The translations under genes and the position numbers were made by a program. Of a DNA stretch of 64,000 nt, positions 1 through 9,904 are shown in pieces (position 1 is the stretch's first letter; the number at the start of each line of letters is the position of its first letter). The notes below the pieces were generated by a model. That model searched no databases, was not told the DNA's origin, and was given only the letters and a program-made list of their open reading frames with translations. Source of the stretch: Saccharomycopsis crataegensis (Eukaryota; Ascomycota; Saccharomycetes; Ascoideales; Saccharomycopsidaceae); the NCBI RefSeq assembly GCF_037102585.1, contig NW_027043828.1, forward strand, positions 1-64,000. Direction: 5' to 3'.

Positions 1-3000
1 TATGTGTATGTTTTCAAAGTAACCAAGGCTATTATGTTGGTATTTGTGGAGTCTCTTCCAGAAAGAGTTTTGTTTCGTTTGGGTGACTTCTTGGATATTG
101 GTTAAAGTGGTGGATAATTTATGTTTATCAATTCTGGCTCTTTTTTTCTTGCTTCCCTGTTTGTGTTCAAACTCCATGACCAGTTTTGGGATCTCCATTT
201 GATAGATAGTTGGTATACCGTCTTGAATGGACTTGGCAAGGTCTGAGTGTTTGATATTCATTGGGTTCAATGTTTGTTGTTGAGATATTGGTTTGGACAA
301 TAATTTATACCAAGCCACAAAAGCACATTTTTCCGCTGTGGTGAACATTGGAAGATATATAACCTGGTTGAGTATGGACCTGCTGTCTCTCTTATTCTTG
401 ATATTGATCTGGTCACCCAATATTAACCGCCACCAGTATTGGGTTTTTATATATCCTTGTATCGACTGCTCTTCCTCGGATAGATTTTGTTTGATGATCA
501 TGTTTATTGCTAGTTGGAGCTTGAATCGGAGTAACTGGCAATATGGGTTTAAAGATTTGAGAAAGAGTTGTTGAAAGATTTTTGCCTTGCGGTAGCTCAA
601 TTGGCTTTTGATATCCACCATGCCATATCCTCCTTTCAATGGGCTTGTTTTTAAAGTGTCCATGGAGATTTTCAGTTTTTTGTTCACCTGGTTTTTGATG
701 GATTGTTCTAGCAAATCTATTTGGTCTGGAAGCATAGGTGCATGAATCTCGTGGTAATATAGCTTAGACAAGATATATGTGTTATATCCGACTATTTGAC
801 TTGATATTGGTAGTGAATTCATGTTGGTCATGTAATATTTGGTGCTGATGTCTTTTTGGAGAGTATTAGGCCAGGTTTGACACGAGTTCCCAATTTTAAC
901 GCCTAGATATTGGATTTCATAATTATTGTCAGCAATATCTATTTGGAAGTCGGACTGGAATGGTATTTGATCGCATGGAACAATTAATCTGGATTTGCTT
1001 TTGTTTAATTTAGAACCACTGACTTGTTCGAACGCCTGAATTATCTTCATAGTGTTTTTGAAGTCATTATGATCTCTCAAGAATAAGGTAACATAACATG
1101 CATAGGCAAGGTATTTGACTCTGGGGATGATGTTTGGTTGGATCTTATGGTTGTAACTGAATCCTTTATTTAATCTTTGGATGGCTCTTAGAAAAGGTTC
1201 AAGGGCTAACGCGAAAATTGTTGGTGAAAGTGGGTTGCCCTGAAGGGTTCCGTTTCTTAATGGGAAAGAAGGGCCTGTAATGTTATTTAGGCAAATGGTT
1301 CCGAGGGCTTTGGTAAGGATAGCGTGAATAGTTTCCGTCATTTTTCCAAAATTGAGTTTTCGAAGTAATATTTTAAGGTATAGATGGGAAATCTGGTCAA
1401 AAGCCTTTTCAAAGTCAGCAAGCATGATTCGGTGGTTAATAGAATGATTGACATGTGGCTTGTCTTGTGGGGATATTAAACTGGAAAGCAAGTCACCGAA
1501 AATTGTTATATTAGAGAAGGAGGATCTTTCAGGTATGAAACCAACTTGATTTGGGCCGATAATTTTTTGCAAGAACGGGAGCAAACGGGCGTTGATGATG
1601 CTGGAAAAGAGTTTCAAATTTGTGTTGATTAATGCTATGGGCCTGTAATTCTCCACTTTTTGAACATCTTTGTTTGGTTTTGGTATGAGAGTGAATTTTA
1701 TGGTTCGATAGTTGAATGGAATTTCCCCTGAAGAAAGAATTTGGTTAAATTCTTTTAGAAGTATGTGTTTTATCTGAGGAAAGAGAGACTTATAAACGCC
1801 GTATGGTATACCATCTACCCCGGGGGCGGATTGAGTATTGGATTCAGTAACGGCATATTCCAATTCTGTCATGGTGATTGGTTTGTTCAAGTTGTTGGAT
1901 TCAGTGTTGGTTAGTGGTAACTGATCTCCCAAGGAGGCGTTGATGAACCTTTCTATATTTTCCGAGCTCTTTGAACCACGAGATCCATCGTAGAGTTTTT
2001 GATAGTAATTGGTTACTTCTAGAAGCATGTCTTGCTGTGATGTCAATAAAGCGCCATCTGAAGCTTTGAGGGCTTTGATTGGGCGCGGTCTGGAGTGTTG
2101 GTGGAACCTAGTTCTTATGTGGTCATAATAATTTGGTTCATCAGTATTTTCTGTTATTTTCTTGTGTACCATCGTCAAAAAATTCAGCTTCAAGCGAATC
2201 TCGGAAATGAGGTCTGAAGTAGAGTTCACAGTGGGTGGAAACTTGATCTTCAGAAGCCATTGAATAATATGATTTTTAATGATATTATGTTGGGGGATGT
2301 AAGTCATTGCATGAGGTTGAGTGTTGATTTCAAGAATAATAGAATCGTGAGTTGAAGAAGACTTTAGATAGTTTTGTTGGGACATTTGAATATGAAATCT
2401 GTTTTTGTCGGAGATCATGGACTGACTGATATAAAAACGATCTATTCTGCGACTACTTTCTTTCGTGGTGGATTGGTTAGTCCAATTCTTTTTAATCTGG
2501 TGCAATTTTGAATGTTCATAGATATCTGCTAGCTTGAAAGTTTTGATTAGCTTTTTAAGCGACTCGGACGATCTTTGTTCGCGAGAACGGAAGTTAGCAG
2601 AGTCTCTTGAATTGACAAAATTATTAAAGTCACCTCCGAGAATAATGTTGATGGTCTTATTGTTGCTTCTCGCTCTGAGAGTGGTAAGCTGGGTTTGGAG
2701 GGTGATGGAGAGTTGATTTTGAAGGAGGATTTGTTTTTGGTAATCAGCAGATGGGTTGTAGATATTGATTAGCCAAAGCCAGTTATTGGCATCTTGTTCA
2801 ATAATGGCATCTGTGATATAAACCTGGAGCTGGCTCAGTACTGCAATTGTTAGCAATGAATGATCAACGACCTTTATGTGGTCCTCAATTATAATAGCTG
2901 TGCGGGATGATGGAGTATTTTTATAAATTTTTTTGTTTTGGTGTTGGAAGAGGAAGTCCTCGCCAAGATTAAGTTCTTGAAACATTGAAATGTTATATTG

Positions 3001-3078
3001 GTTTGATAGATGGAGAATTTTGGAGTCATCCAATCTCAATCTTTGGATGTTTTGACTAATGATCGATAGTTTACTCAT
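1..3078 (-). CDS. LINE A1 ORF2, endonuclease-reverse transcriptase (partial)
   Basis: Encodes the enzyme that nicks the target and copies LINE RNA at the break. The start at 3078 is chosen because ATGAGTAA joins the ORF2 start to the ORF1 stop with an 8-nt overlap, as in the other A copies. About 1,026 of the usual 1,143 codons are inside the window; the C-terminal CCHC region is missing only because the window ends. The visible part matches the intact copy at 46763-50194: GDFN and STHD endonuclease motifs and a YADD reverse-transcriptase box. I saw no internal break, but I did not translate every codon. Confidence 0.88.
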   Translation of the reverse strand, partial: MSKLSIISQNIQRLRLDDSKILHLSNQYNISMFQELNLGEDFLFQHQNKKIYKNTPSSRTAIIIEDHIKVVDHSLLTIAVLSQLQVYITDAIIEQDANNWLWLINIYNPSADYQKQILLQNQLSITLQTQLTTLRARSNNKTINIILGGDFNNFVNSRDSANFRSREQRSSESLKKLIKTFKLADIYEHSKLHQIKKNWTNQSTTKESSRRIDRFYISQSMISDKNRFHIQMSQQNYLKSSSTHDSIILEINTQPHAMTYIPQHNIIKNHIIQWLLKIKFPPTVNSTSDLISEIRLKLNFLTMVHKKITENTDEPNYYDHIRTRFHQHSRPRPIKALKASDGALLTSQQDMLLEVTNYYQKLYDGSRGSKSSENIERFINASLGDQLPLTNTESNNLNKPITMTELEYAVTESNTQSAPGVDGIPYGVYKSLFPQIKHILLKEFNQILSSGEIPFNYRTIKFTLIPKPNKDVQKVENYRPIALINTNLKLFSSIINARLLPFLQKIIGPNQVGFIPERSSFSNITIFGDLLSSLISPQDKPHVNHSINHRIMLADFEKAFDQISHLYLKILLRKLNFGKMTETIHAILTKALGTICLNNITGPSFPLRNGTLQGNPLSPTIFALALEPFLRAIQRLNKGFSYNHKIQPNIIPRVKYLAYACYVTLFLRDHNDFKNTMKIIQAFEQVSGSKLNKSKSRLIVPCDQIPFQSDFQIDIADNNYEIQYLGVKIGNSCQTWPNTLQKDISTKYYMTNMNSLPISSQIVGYNTYILSKLYYHEIHAPMLPDQIDLLEQSIKNQVNKKLKISMDTLKTSPLKGGYGMVDIKSQLSYRKAKIFQQLFLKSLNPYCQLLRFKLQLAINMIIKQNLSEEEQSIQGYIKTQYWWRLILGDQINIKNKRDSRSILNQVIYLPMFTTAEKCAFVAWYKLLSKPISQQQTLNPMNIKHSDLAKSIQDGIPTIYQMEIPKLVMEFEHKQGSKKKRARIDKHKLSTTLTNIQEVTQTKQNSFWKRLHKYQHNSLGYFENIHI

Positions 3079-5740
3079 TTTGTGTATGAGAGGCGTTTTT
3101 TGTGACATTTGAGCCATCTGATTGAGGTGAATTTATTTCGTTGTTGTTATCCTCCAGGGGAGAAGATTGTTCTTTTGACAGAAGCTTCATTGGCCGGGGA
3201 GTAAATGATTCCAGTGGCGTGGGCATTTTGTCTAAGTTTTCCAGGATAGTTGGATGTTTTGAGAAGGGGGAAGCTGAATGAGGTGAGGTAGAATGAGGTG
3301 AGGTAGTAATAGGGGTAGGAACAGAGGTAGGGACAGAAGCAGGGACAGAATCAGGGACAGAAGCAGGGGCAGAAGCAGGGATAGAAGAAGTGGCCAGAGC
3401 CGAGGAAGTGACAGTATCACGGGCAGGGGTAGGTGAAGGAGGAATGTTGGCAGCAGAAGAAGTAGTATGATGTTGTGAGTTTACTTCTTGATGTCTGCGA
3501 GAAACACGGACCTGAGGGTGGGATGAAGGTGAGGCGAGGATCTTTTTGGAGACCTTGCTAATATGGGCCAGCTTGATGGCGCTAATGGCCGCGAACTTGG
3601 CGTGCTTCTTAGATTTACCTTTCTTGGACAATAATTCTATTGGTTTGGTTTGATGTCTGAGAGTAGCAGTGTGTTGGGTTGTAGAGGTTTCGAGTTCATC
3701 CATGGATTGGTCTGCATCAGTAGAGAGGCCTTCCTCTAAAGCATCTTCCTCATTGGATGGGTAGTTCTTTTCCAAAGTATCGTCCTCATCAATAATTGAA
3801 TCATCAACATTTTCTTCTTCATTTGCCAATAAGTCGAAAGGGTTTGAATGTGGTTTAGAATATTCTGGAGTAGCCGGTTTATTCAGTTTTATTTTTCTTT
3901 TTTCGACAGTCTGAAAACCATAGTTTAATTTGTGGTTTGGTTTGACTGCTTTTCCAGAATTTTGTTTCGGAGAGTGTTTTTCTGGAACTTCCGGATTCAC
4001 AATAGGTGCTCTTTGTTGCTTTTTGAAATAACAATCTTTTGCCCTATGGGATAATTTCTTGCAAATGGCACAAGATGACGTCTTGCAGTCAAAACGAGTG
4101 TGTTCACGGGAACCACATGCAGTGCAGTGGACGCATTTCGTGATGACTCTGGAGCGGAAATTTTTGTCATTGAAGAGTGGAAGGGATTTTCCTGAGTCAA
4201 TTTCAATATAACCATAAGTGACAATACTGGCAGCTTTGCTAGCTTCTTCCGTAAAGTGAACGGTGTTGATTGGAAAGAAGGATGATGGATCAATTCCGGA
4301 TTCATTGAAGACATGGTCAAGAAGTTTTTCCCGGTTAAATTCAGTAAACTCGGAATTCATTTCAATCTCAATTAAATGGGATTCCTTATTCATTGTGTTT
4401 AACAAAGACCCTGGCGTGTAGGTATAATTTCCAACTGTAACTTTAAGGTGGATGTTAAGATATTCAATTAAAAGATTTCTGTCCTTCTTGAAGATATCAG
4501 AGCCTGTATCCTGAGGGTTTGGGATGAAGTTTGAGTTAAGGCAGATCTTCTTATTAAAAATAACCAAGTGGTTGAGGGCCCCTTTTAAGTTTTCCCTGAT
4601 TATGATCAAATCCTTATCTGGTTCGTTGGATGACTGTGTAATAGTATCAAGTTCTTTGGATAACTTAGTGAGTCCGTTTTTGATGGATTCCAAGTGTTTT
4701 TCAAGAGGAAACTCTGTAAAGATATCTTTTGGGATCTTAAAGTAGATTAAGATATCCTTAAGATGCTGTTGGCTCATGATAAATTCCAAGTAGTTCTCCA
4801 AGCTGATTCTAGAGTTTCTCAATCTGTTGAATTCGTTTGTCATATTAAAACTGGTGTAGTTTTGGAAGAAATCTTCAATTTCCATGATCTTGACGAGTTC
4901 CTCGCGTTTTTCTTTGGATTTAATAATAGCAGGATTGGAGGTGGAGAACAATTTTCCTGATTTGCGTTTCTCGCTTATGGCATATTCCAATACGTCGCGG
5001 TGCTTAAAGTCAAGGATTTTGATGTGACTTGCCCATTTGAAAGTTCTTTCAAATTTCATCAACACGTTTTGGAAGGATGGATCATTGGTGTTTGTAGTGG
5101 CTCGAGGTGTGCGCTTGTCTCCAGCGGTGGCTTGAGCATAGGTTTGGATTGGTCTTGCCATATTGACAGCTGGAGCCACCGGATTGGAGGCCGTAGTTGG
5201 AGAGGCGACAGTAGAAGATGAAACAGAGGGAACAGGAACAGAAGGAACAGAAACAGAATTTTTTTTTGGGTTTTGAGAATTTTCGATTTTTTTTTGGTTT
5301 TCGGAGTTTTCATTAATAAAATCAGTAGAAATAACGGCGTGGGTTGGAACAACAGGATTATGCATGTCAATGTCAGTGTCACATGCTGCATGAGAATTGC
5401 GATCGCAATCAACTGAAGAAACATTAATTGCTGGAGAGGTAGTTGGGGTAGAAATGGCGTTGGAATCCATGTTTTGGTCCGCTTCAGGATCTTCTGAAGC
5501 AGTTAAAAAGGTTTCAACAGTACTATTAATAGTATTGTCGGCTGCATCAGTAATTTCTTCATCGGAATCTTGATCTTTAGCTTGTTTGTTTATGTTTGCT
5601 ATCGGGATCGGGGTTTCAGATGTTGCGCCAACATCCAATGAAGAGCCCAAAGAAACCGGGGTTTCAATGATTGGGGGATCATTAGTAGGGTCGGTGGAGT
5701 AGTTTGGAGTAGCTTTATTACTATTTCTAGTGGTTCTCAT
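3071..5740 (-). CDS. LINE A1 ORF1, RNA-binding protein (889 aa)
   Basis: A Gag-like ORF1 protein, expected to bind the element RNA and form the ribonucleoprotein with ORF2. The N-terminus (residues 13-23) carries NYSTDPTNDPP, shared with families B and C. An acidic, Ser/Thr-rich stretch follows, then a folded middle region (around FERTFKWASHIK), then two CCHC knuckles of the form C-x2-C-x4-H-x4-C spaced 18 residues apart, then a Ser/Pro/Ala-rich tail of short repeats (SVPASVPTSVP). It is five residues shorter than the A4 version because of different numbers of Ser-Val-Pro repeats. It ends overlapping the ORF2 start. Confidence 0.92.
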   Translation of the reverse strand: MRTTRNSNKATPNYSTDPTNDPPIIETPVSLGSSLDVGATSETPIPIANINKQAKDQDSDEEITDAADNTINSTVETFLTASEDPEADQNMDSNAISTPTTSPAINVSSVDCDRNSHAACDTDIDMHNPVVPTHAVISTDFINENSENQKKIENSQNPKKNSVSVPSVPVPSVSSSTVASPTTASNPVAPAVNMARPIQTYAQATAGDKRTPRATTNTNDPSFQNVLMKFERTFKWASHIKILDFKHRDVLEYAISEKRKSGKLFSTSNPAIIKSKEKREELVKIMEIEDFFQNYTSFNMTNEFNRLRNSRISLENYLEFIMSQQHLKDILIYFKIPKDIFTEFPLEKHLESIKNGLTKLSKELDTITQSSNEPDKDLIIIRENLKGALNHLVIFNKKICLNSNFIPNPQDTGSDIFKKDRNLLIEYLNIHLKVTVGNYTYTPGSLLNTMNKESHLIEIEMNSEFTEFNREKLLDHVFNESGIDPSSFFPINTVHFTEEASKAASIVTYGYIEIDSGKSLPLFNDKNFRSRVITKCVHCTACGSREHTRFDCKTSSCAICKKLSHRAKDCYFKKQQRAPIVNPEVPEKHSPKQNSGKAVKPNHKLNYGFQTVEKRKIKLNKPATPEYSKPHSNPFDLLANEEENVDDSIIDEDDTLEKNYPSNEEDALEEGLSTDADQSMDELETSTTQHTATLRHQTKPIELLSKKGKSKKHAKFAAISAIKLAHISKVSKKILASPSSHPQVRVSRRHQEVNSQHHTTSSAANIPPSPTPARDTVTSSALATSSIPASAPASVPDSVPASVPTSVPTPITTSPHSTSPHSASPFSKHPTILENLDKMPTPLESFTPRPMKLLSKEQSSPLEDNNNEINSPQSDGSNVTKNASHTQNE

Positions 5741-5765
5741 GATAATATTATTCGACTTTTGACCG

Positions 5766-6244
5766 TTTTTTTTTTTTTTCCTTCAAAGTTCGATTTATTA
5801 ATAAATATATAATTATATATATCTATGTAAAATCTTATAAGCTAATGCTCATTATATATGTTAGGGAAAACCATATCATATGGTGAAAAACCCTTTAGTG
5901 ATAATTATTAGTATTTAAATAAAATGTTTTTTTTGTTATTGTTTTTGTTAATTTTTTTTTTCTTTTTTGTTTTGATCGACTATTCAGCTCCCAGTAGTAA
6001 TGATATAAATCAAGTTGTTAATTGATGTGTTCCAATCAATTTGGTTATGATATCTTAGGCGTGAGAGTTTGCGTTGATAGCATAGATAGCGGTCGATCTT
6101 TTTGATTGTTGATTCTGAATGATTGGGAGCGATTAAGTTATTCCATGCTAATGGAATTGGGATTTTCAATCTTGACCATAACTCGGTTGATAATGGGCAT
6201 TGAATTAGGAAATGGGTCATTTTGATCTTGACTTGGAGTTCTGG
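5766..6244 (-). mobile_element. LINE A fragment A2, 5'-truncated
   Basis: About 480 bp from the 3' end of LINE A: the last 87 or so codons of ORF2, the 3' UTR, and a poly-A tail (plus-strand T14 at 5766-5779). Its truncated 5' end at 6244 abuts, after two extra bases (cg), the poly-A tail of LINE B1 (T10 from 6247). Its own tail is followed at once by full-length copy A1. It is therefore one rung of a head-to-tail ladder. Confidence 0.9.
5984..6244 (-). pseudogene. LINE A2 ORF2 C-terminal remnant
   Basis: The last codons of LINE A ORF2, ending at the usual TGA (5984-5986). It matches the C-terminus of the intact copy from the PELQVKIKMTHF stretch onward and keeps the H-x4-C half of the terminal CCHC. 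It is a remnant of 5' truncation during insertion, not a separate gene; any start codon upstream lies in the neighbouring tail. Confidence 0.88.
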
Positions 6245-6483
6245 CGTTTTTTTTTTTAAATACAAAATTCAATATATTAATTAATTATATAACTATATAT
6301 CTCATAAACTATCTAATGTAGTTTGAAAATTAAAGTGTTAAGGGAAAACCATTAATGGTGAAAAACCCTATTATTGAGAAAAAATGTTTTTATGCGTTTT
6401 TAAGGTTTTTAATTGTTTTATTTTTTTTTTTTTTTTTTGATTTTATTTTCTTGTTTTTCCCCACCTATTTTTTTCTTCTCCGC

Positions 6484-9400
6484 TTAAAAGATATTGCTTT
6501 CAAGCAAGAAGATCATTGAATCAACGGCCATATGACAATTGAAATGCCTTTTGGATTTCAATCTTGATAATTTTCGTTGGAAACCTAGATATCTATCGAT
6601 CGTTCTGGTTTCGTTCATGTTGGTGGCAGGGGTAATGATTGTTTGCCAGGTTAATGGGATATTCAAGTCAATTTTTTTCCAAAGTTTCTGGGCCAATGGA
6701 CATTCAATAAGATGGTGCTTCATGATTTCAAATTGGATTTCCTTTGGGGCATATTGGGGTTCATCATATCTGGTTAATTTTTTGCTGCAATAGTCACAAT
6801 GATTATTTACGTAATTGTGATTTTCAATGCCCAAATGAAAGATGTGAATATTTTGATATTTCCCCGGGAAATGTTGGTTGAATTTTTTGAGGTTATGCCA
6901 AAAGTTATCAACTTGTTTCTGATTCACCCCAGTAATATCCATGAGTGTTTTTGACATCTTGTTCACATCTTGTTTTTCCCGTTGTTTTTTACTTCCTTTA
7001 GTATGGTCAAAATCCTTAATTCTAATTGGAATGTGTTGTTGATATTTTTCAGGAATCCCTTTTTCAATTGAATTTTTCAAATCTTCAATTCCAATCTTCA
7101 TTGGCTTCAACCTGATTGTACGTTTCTTTATACCAAGAACTTTTCTGAAATCCCAGTACGCTGTCCTTTCAGCATCTGAGAATGTGCTGCTATTCATAAC
7201 TTCTAAGGAAATTGAATCATTGGTATTCTCAATGTCATCGGCTAGTTCAAGTAATACCACCCACCAATAATGAGTTTTGATATATTCATCCTTTGGTGAT
7301 TTTGTTGGTGATGTTTTTTGAATGATGTTATTGATAGTTGATTGGATTTTAAAACGTAATATCTGGTTATATTTAGTGTGACTATCCAAAAACAAATCCT
7401 GGAAAATTTTGGCTCTTCGGTGTTGGAGTTGAGACTTTAAATCAATCATTGAGAAACCGCCTTTGTTGTTGTGTGTCTTGAGTGTATCCAAAGAAATAGG
7501 TGTATCTTGCTTGACCAATAACTTAATCGATGTGTCAATTTGATTCAACTGATTGGGTAACAAAGGTTGGTGTAGTTCTTTGTAATAGAACTTGGATGCA
7601 ATATATGTGTTGAATGCTTCTATTTTTGATTGAATCAGCAAGCTGGTCATGTTTGATAACTTGTACTTGATATAGAGGTCACGCTGCAATGTTTCCGGCC
7701 AAAATGTCACTGATGGCCCAATAGTTATCCCCAAATATGTCAATTGAAAGTTTTCATCAGCAATCTCAAATGGGAATGGTGTCAAAAATGGATAAGTATC
7801 AGTTGGTATGATTAGTTGGGATTTCTTTTCATTGAGTTTGCTGCCACTGAATTTTTCAAATAGTCTAATACATTTCATTGTTTTGGAATAATCTCTTTTA
7901 TCTTTGAGGAAAACTGTGATATCATCAGCAAAAGCAAGATAATGTTGACTGCTATATGCTTCAGGTATCAAATCTCCTTGGTAACTATGGCCTCTGGTAT
8001 TCTGTTTGATAGATCGTAGTAAAGGTTCTACTGCTAATGCAAATAATGAAGGGGAAAACGGATTACCTTGGAGGGTACCATTTTTTAAATTGAATAATGG
8101 GCCGGTCATGTTGTTGATGTATAAGGATCCCGTTGTCTGCTTGAGGATGTTGATGATTAACTTGGCTAATTTTTTTCCAAAATTTAAATGGGACAATAGT
8201 TGTTCCATATATTCGTGAGATATCCTATCGAACGCTTTCTCCAAATCCACAATTAGTATCAGCTTTTGTGGATTTGGTATTATATGCGTTTTATCTTTTG
8301 GATGAATTAGACTATCTAACATTTCTCTGAAAATGGTGATGTTGGAGAACGATGACCGGCCTGGAATAAAACCAGCTTGATCTTCCCCTATGATATCAGG
8401 CAAGTGCTTCAACAACCTATTATTAATTATTGTGGATAATAATCGAAGATTAGTGTTGATAAGGGCTATCGGCCTATAGTTTCCAATGTTTTCTTTTGAC
8501 TTTCCAGGCTTTGGTATGATGTTAAAGAGTATAGTTCGGTAGTGGAATGGTAAATTTCCTTCAGTTAGAATGTGGTTAAATTCTTGAAGAAGGATGTGTT
8601 TGATTTGGGGAAATAATTCCTTATAAAATTTGTATGGGATTCCATCTATGCCCGGTGTGGACTTCAAATTTGCCGAATCAATTGCCAGTTTGAGTTCTTC
8701 CATTGTTATGGAGGAATCCATTTTTCTCTTCTCTTCAGGAGATATTCCTTGGGTTGGAATCACGTCCTGAAGATATTTATGTATTTTTTTGTGTCCTTTG
8801 TTCCTCTGGTTCCATCAAACAAGTCCATATAATATTCAGTTGCTATTTTCATTATCTCTTCATGAGATTGAACTAGTGTCCCTTGTACATCTTTTAGCTG
8901 TTTTATTGGGCGTTGTTCTTGATATTGGTGGAAAACTTGGTTAATATGTTGATAATATTCCGTCATTTTATCAAGTTCAGGCACTTTCACTTTTTTCAAC
9001 ATGTGTTTGAGTTTTTCTGCTTTGCATTTAATATCAATTATTAATTCATCGGTTCCTTGGATATCTTCATTTATAGATTGGTGCCTGAGAACATTAATGA
9101 TTCTGTCGGTCAATCTATATCTCTTCATATTATAGTAAGCCTTGGATGAAGTTAAAGTCAACTCCACTGTAACTGAATCATGTGTGGATCTTTTCCCAAA
9201 ATGATTTGTTTGTGTCATATTCCATTTGTTTTCTTTGATTTTTAAGAAGCTCCCAGTGATATAGAACCTATCCAATCTCCGGCTTTTCCCTAATTCTGAT
9301 GCTTTATTAGTGAATGTTTTCTTGATGTTATGTTTGATTGAATTGAATGAGTCCTTCAAGTTCAACAAAGTAATGAGATTAGTTAAGGATTCAGCAACTG

Positions 9401-9899
9401 AGTCTTCACGGCTTCTATAATTTAGGGAGTCCGAACGATCAATAAAATTATTAAAATCACCAGCTAACATGATGTTGATTGTCTTTCCTGGGAATCTAGT
9501 TTGAAGATTCTGATGTTGGGCAAGTAAACTGAGTTTGAGCTGATCATGGATCTGATTTTGCTTTTGGTATTGATTTGGATTATACAAGTTTATAATCCAG
9601 AGTGCTTGGTTATTTTCTAATTCAATTAAGACATCCGTGATGTGTTTTTGGAGTTCATGTTGGACAGTAATACCTGCTAATTTGGATCCTAACACTGGAA
9701 TAGAATCATCAACAATTATTGCTGTTCTGGAACAGGTTGAATTATAGTATATGACTTTGTTATCGAACTGAAACGAAAAGTCTTCTGATAGATTTAGTTC
9801 TTGGAGCAAAGACACATTGGATTTTTGGGTGAAACTTATTACCAACTGGTCGCTGATACGACTCCGTTGTATATTTTGAGTATTGATTTTAATAATCAT
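6484..9899 (-). pseudogene. LINE B1 ORF2, endonuclease-reverse transcriptase, one frameshift
   Basis: The homologue of the intact 1,138-residue ORF2 of B4, here in two frames: the first 379 residues (8760-9899, endonuclease with GDFN and STHD motifs) and the remaining 759 (6484-8763, reverse transcriptase with FADD box and C-terminal CCHC). The break is in a homopolymer near 8785-8795: seven A on the coding strand where B4 has eight. This slippage-type change suggests recent inactivation, since the rest stays open. Confidence 0.93.
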
Positions 9900-9904
9900 T
9901 ATGT

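Larger units (their letters stand above)
1..5765 (-). mobile_element. LINE A copy A1 (L1-like), continues past left edge
   Basis: A non-LTR retrotransposon on the minus strand, with its 5' end at right and ORF1 then ORF2 reading leftwards. Only a short leader (about 25 nt, 5741-5765) separates the ORF1 start from the poly-A tail of the preceding LINE A fragment (T14 on the plus strand, 5766-5779). The 3' part of ORF2 and the 3' UTR lie beyond position 1. Compared with copy A4 (44041-52113) it is almost identical, which indicates recent movement. Confidence 0.93.

Noticed and set aside
293-574. Short open frames antisense to LINE ORF2, repeated in each copy (also near 34884 and 49267)
   Set aside because: They lie opposite conserved ORF2 codons, recur only because the LINE recurs, and have no independent start context or motif.
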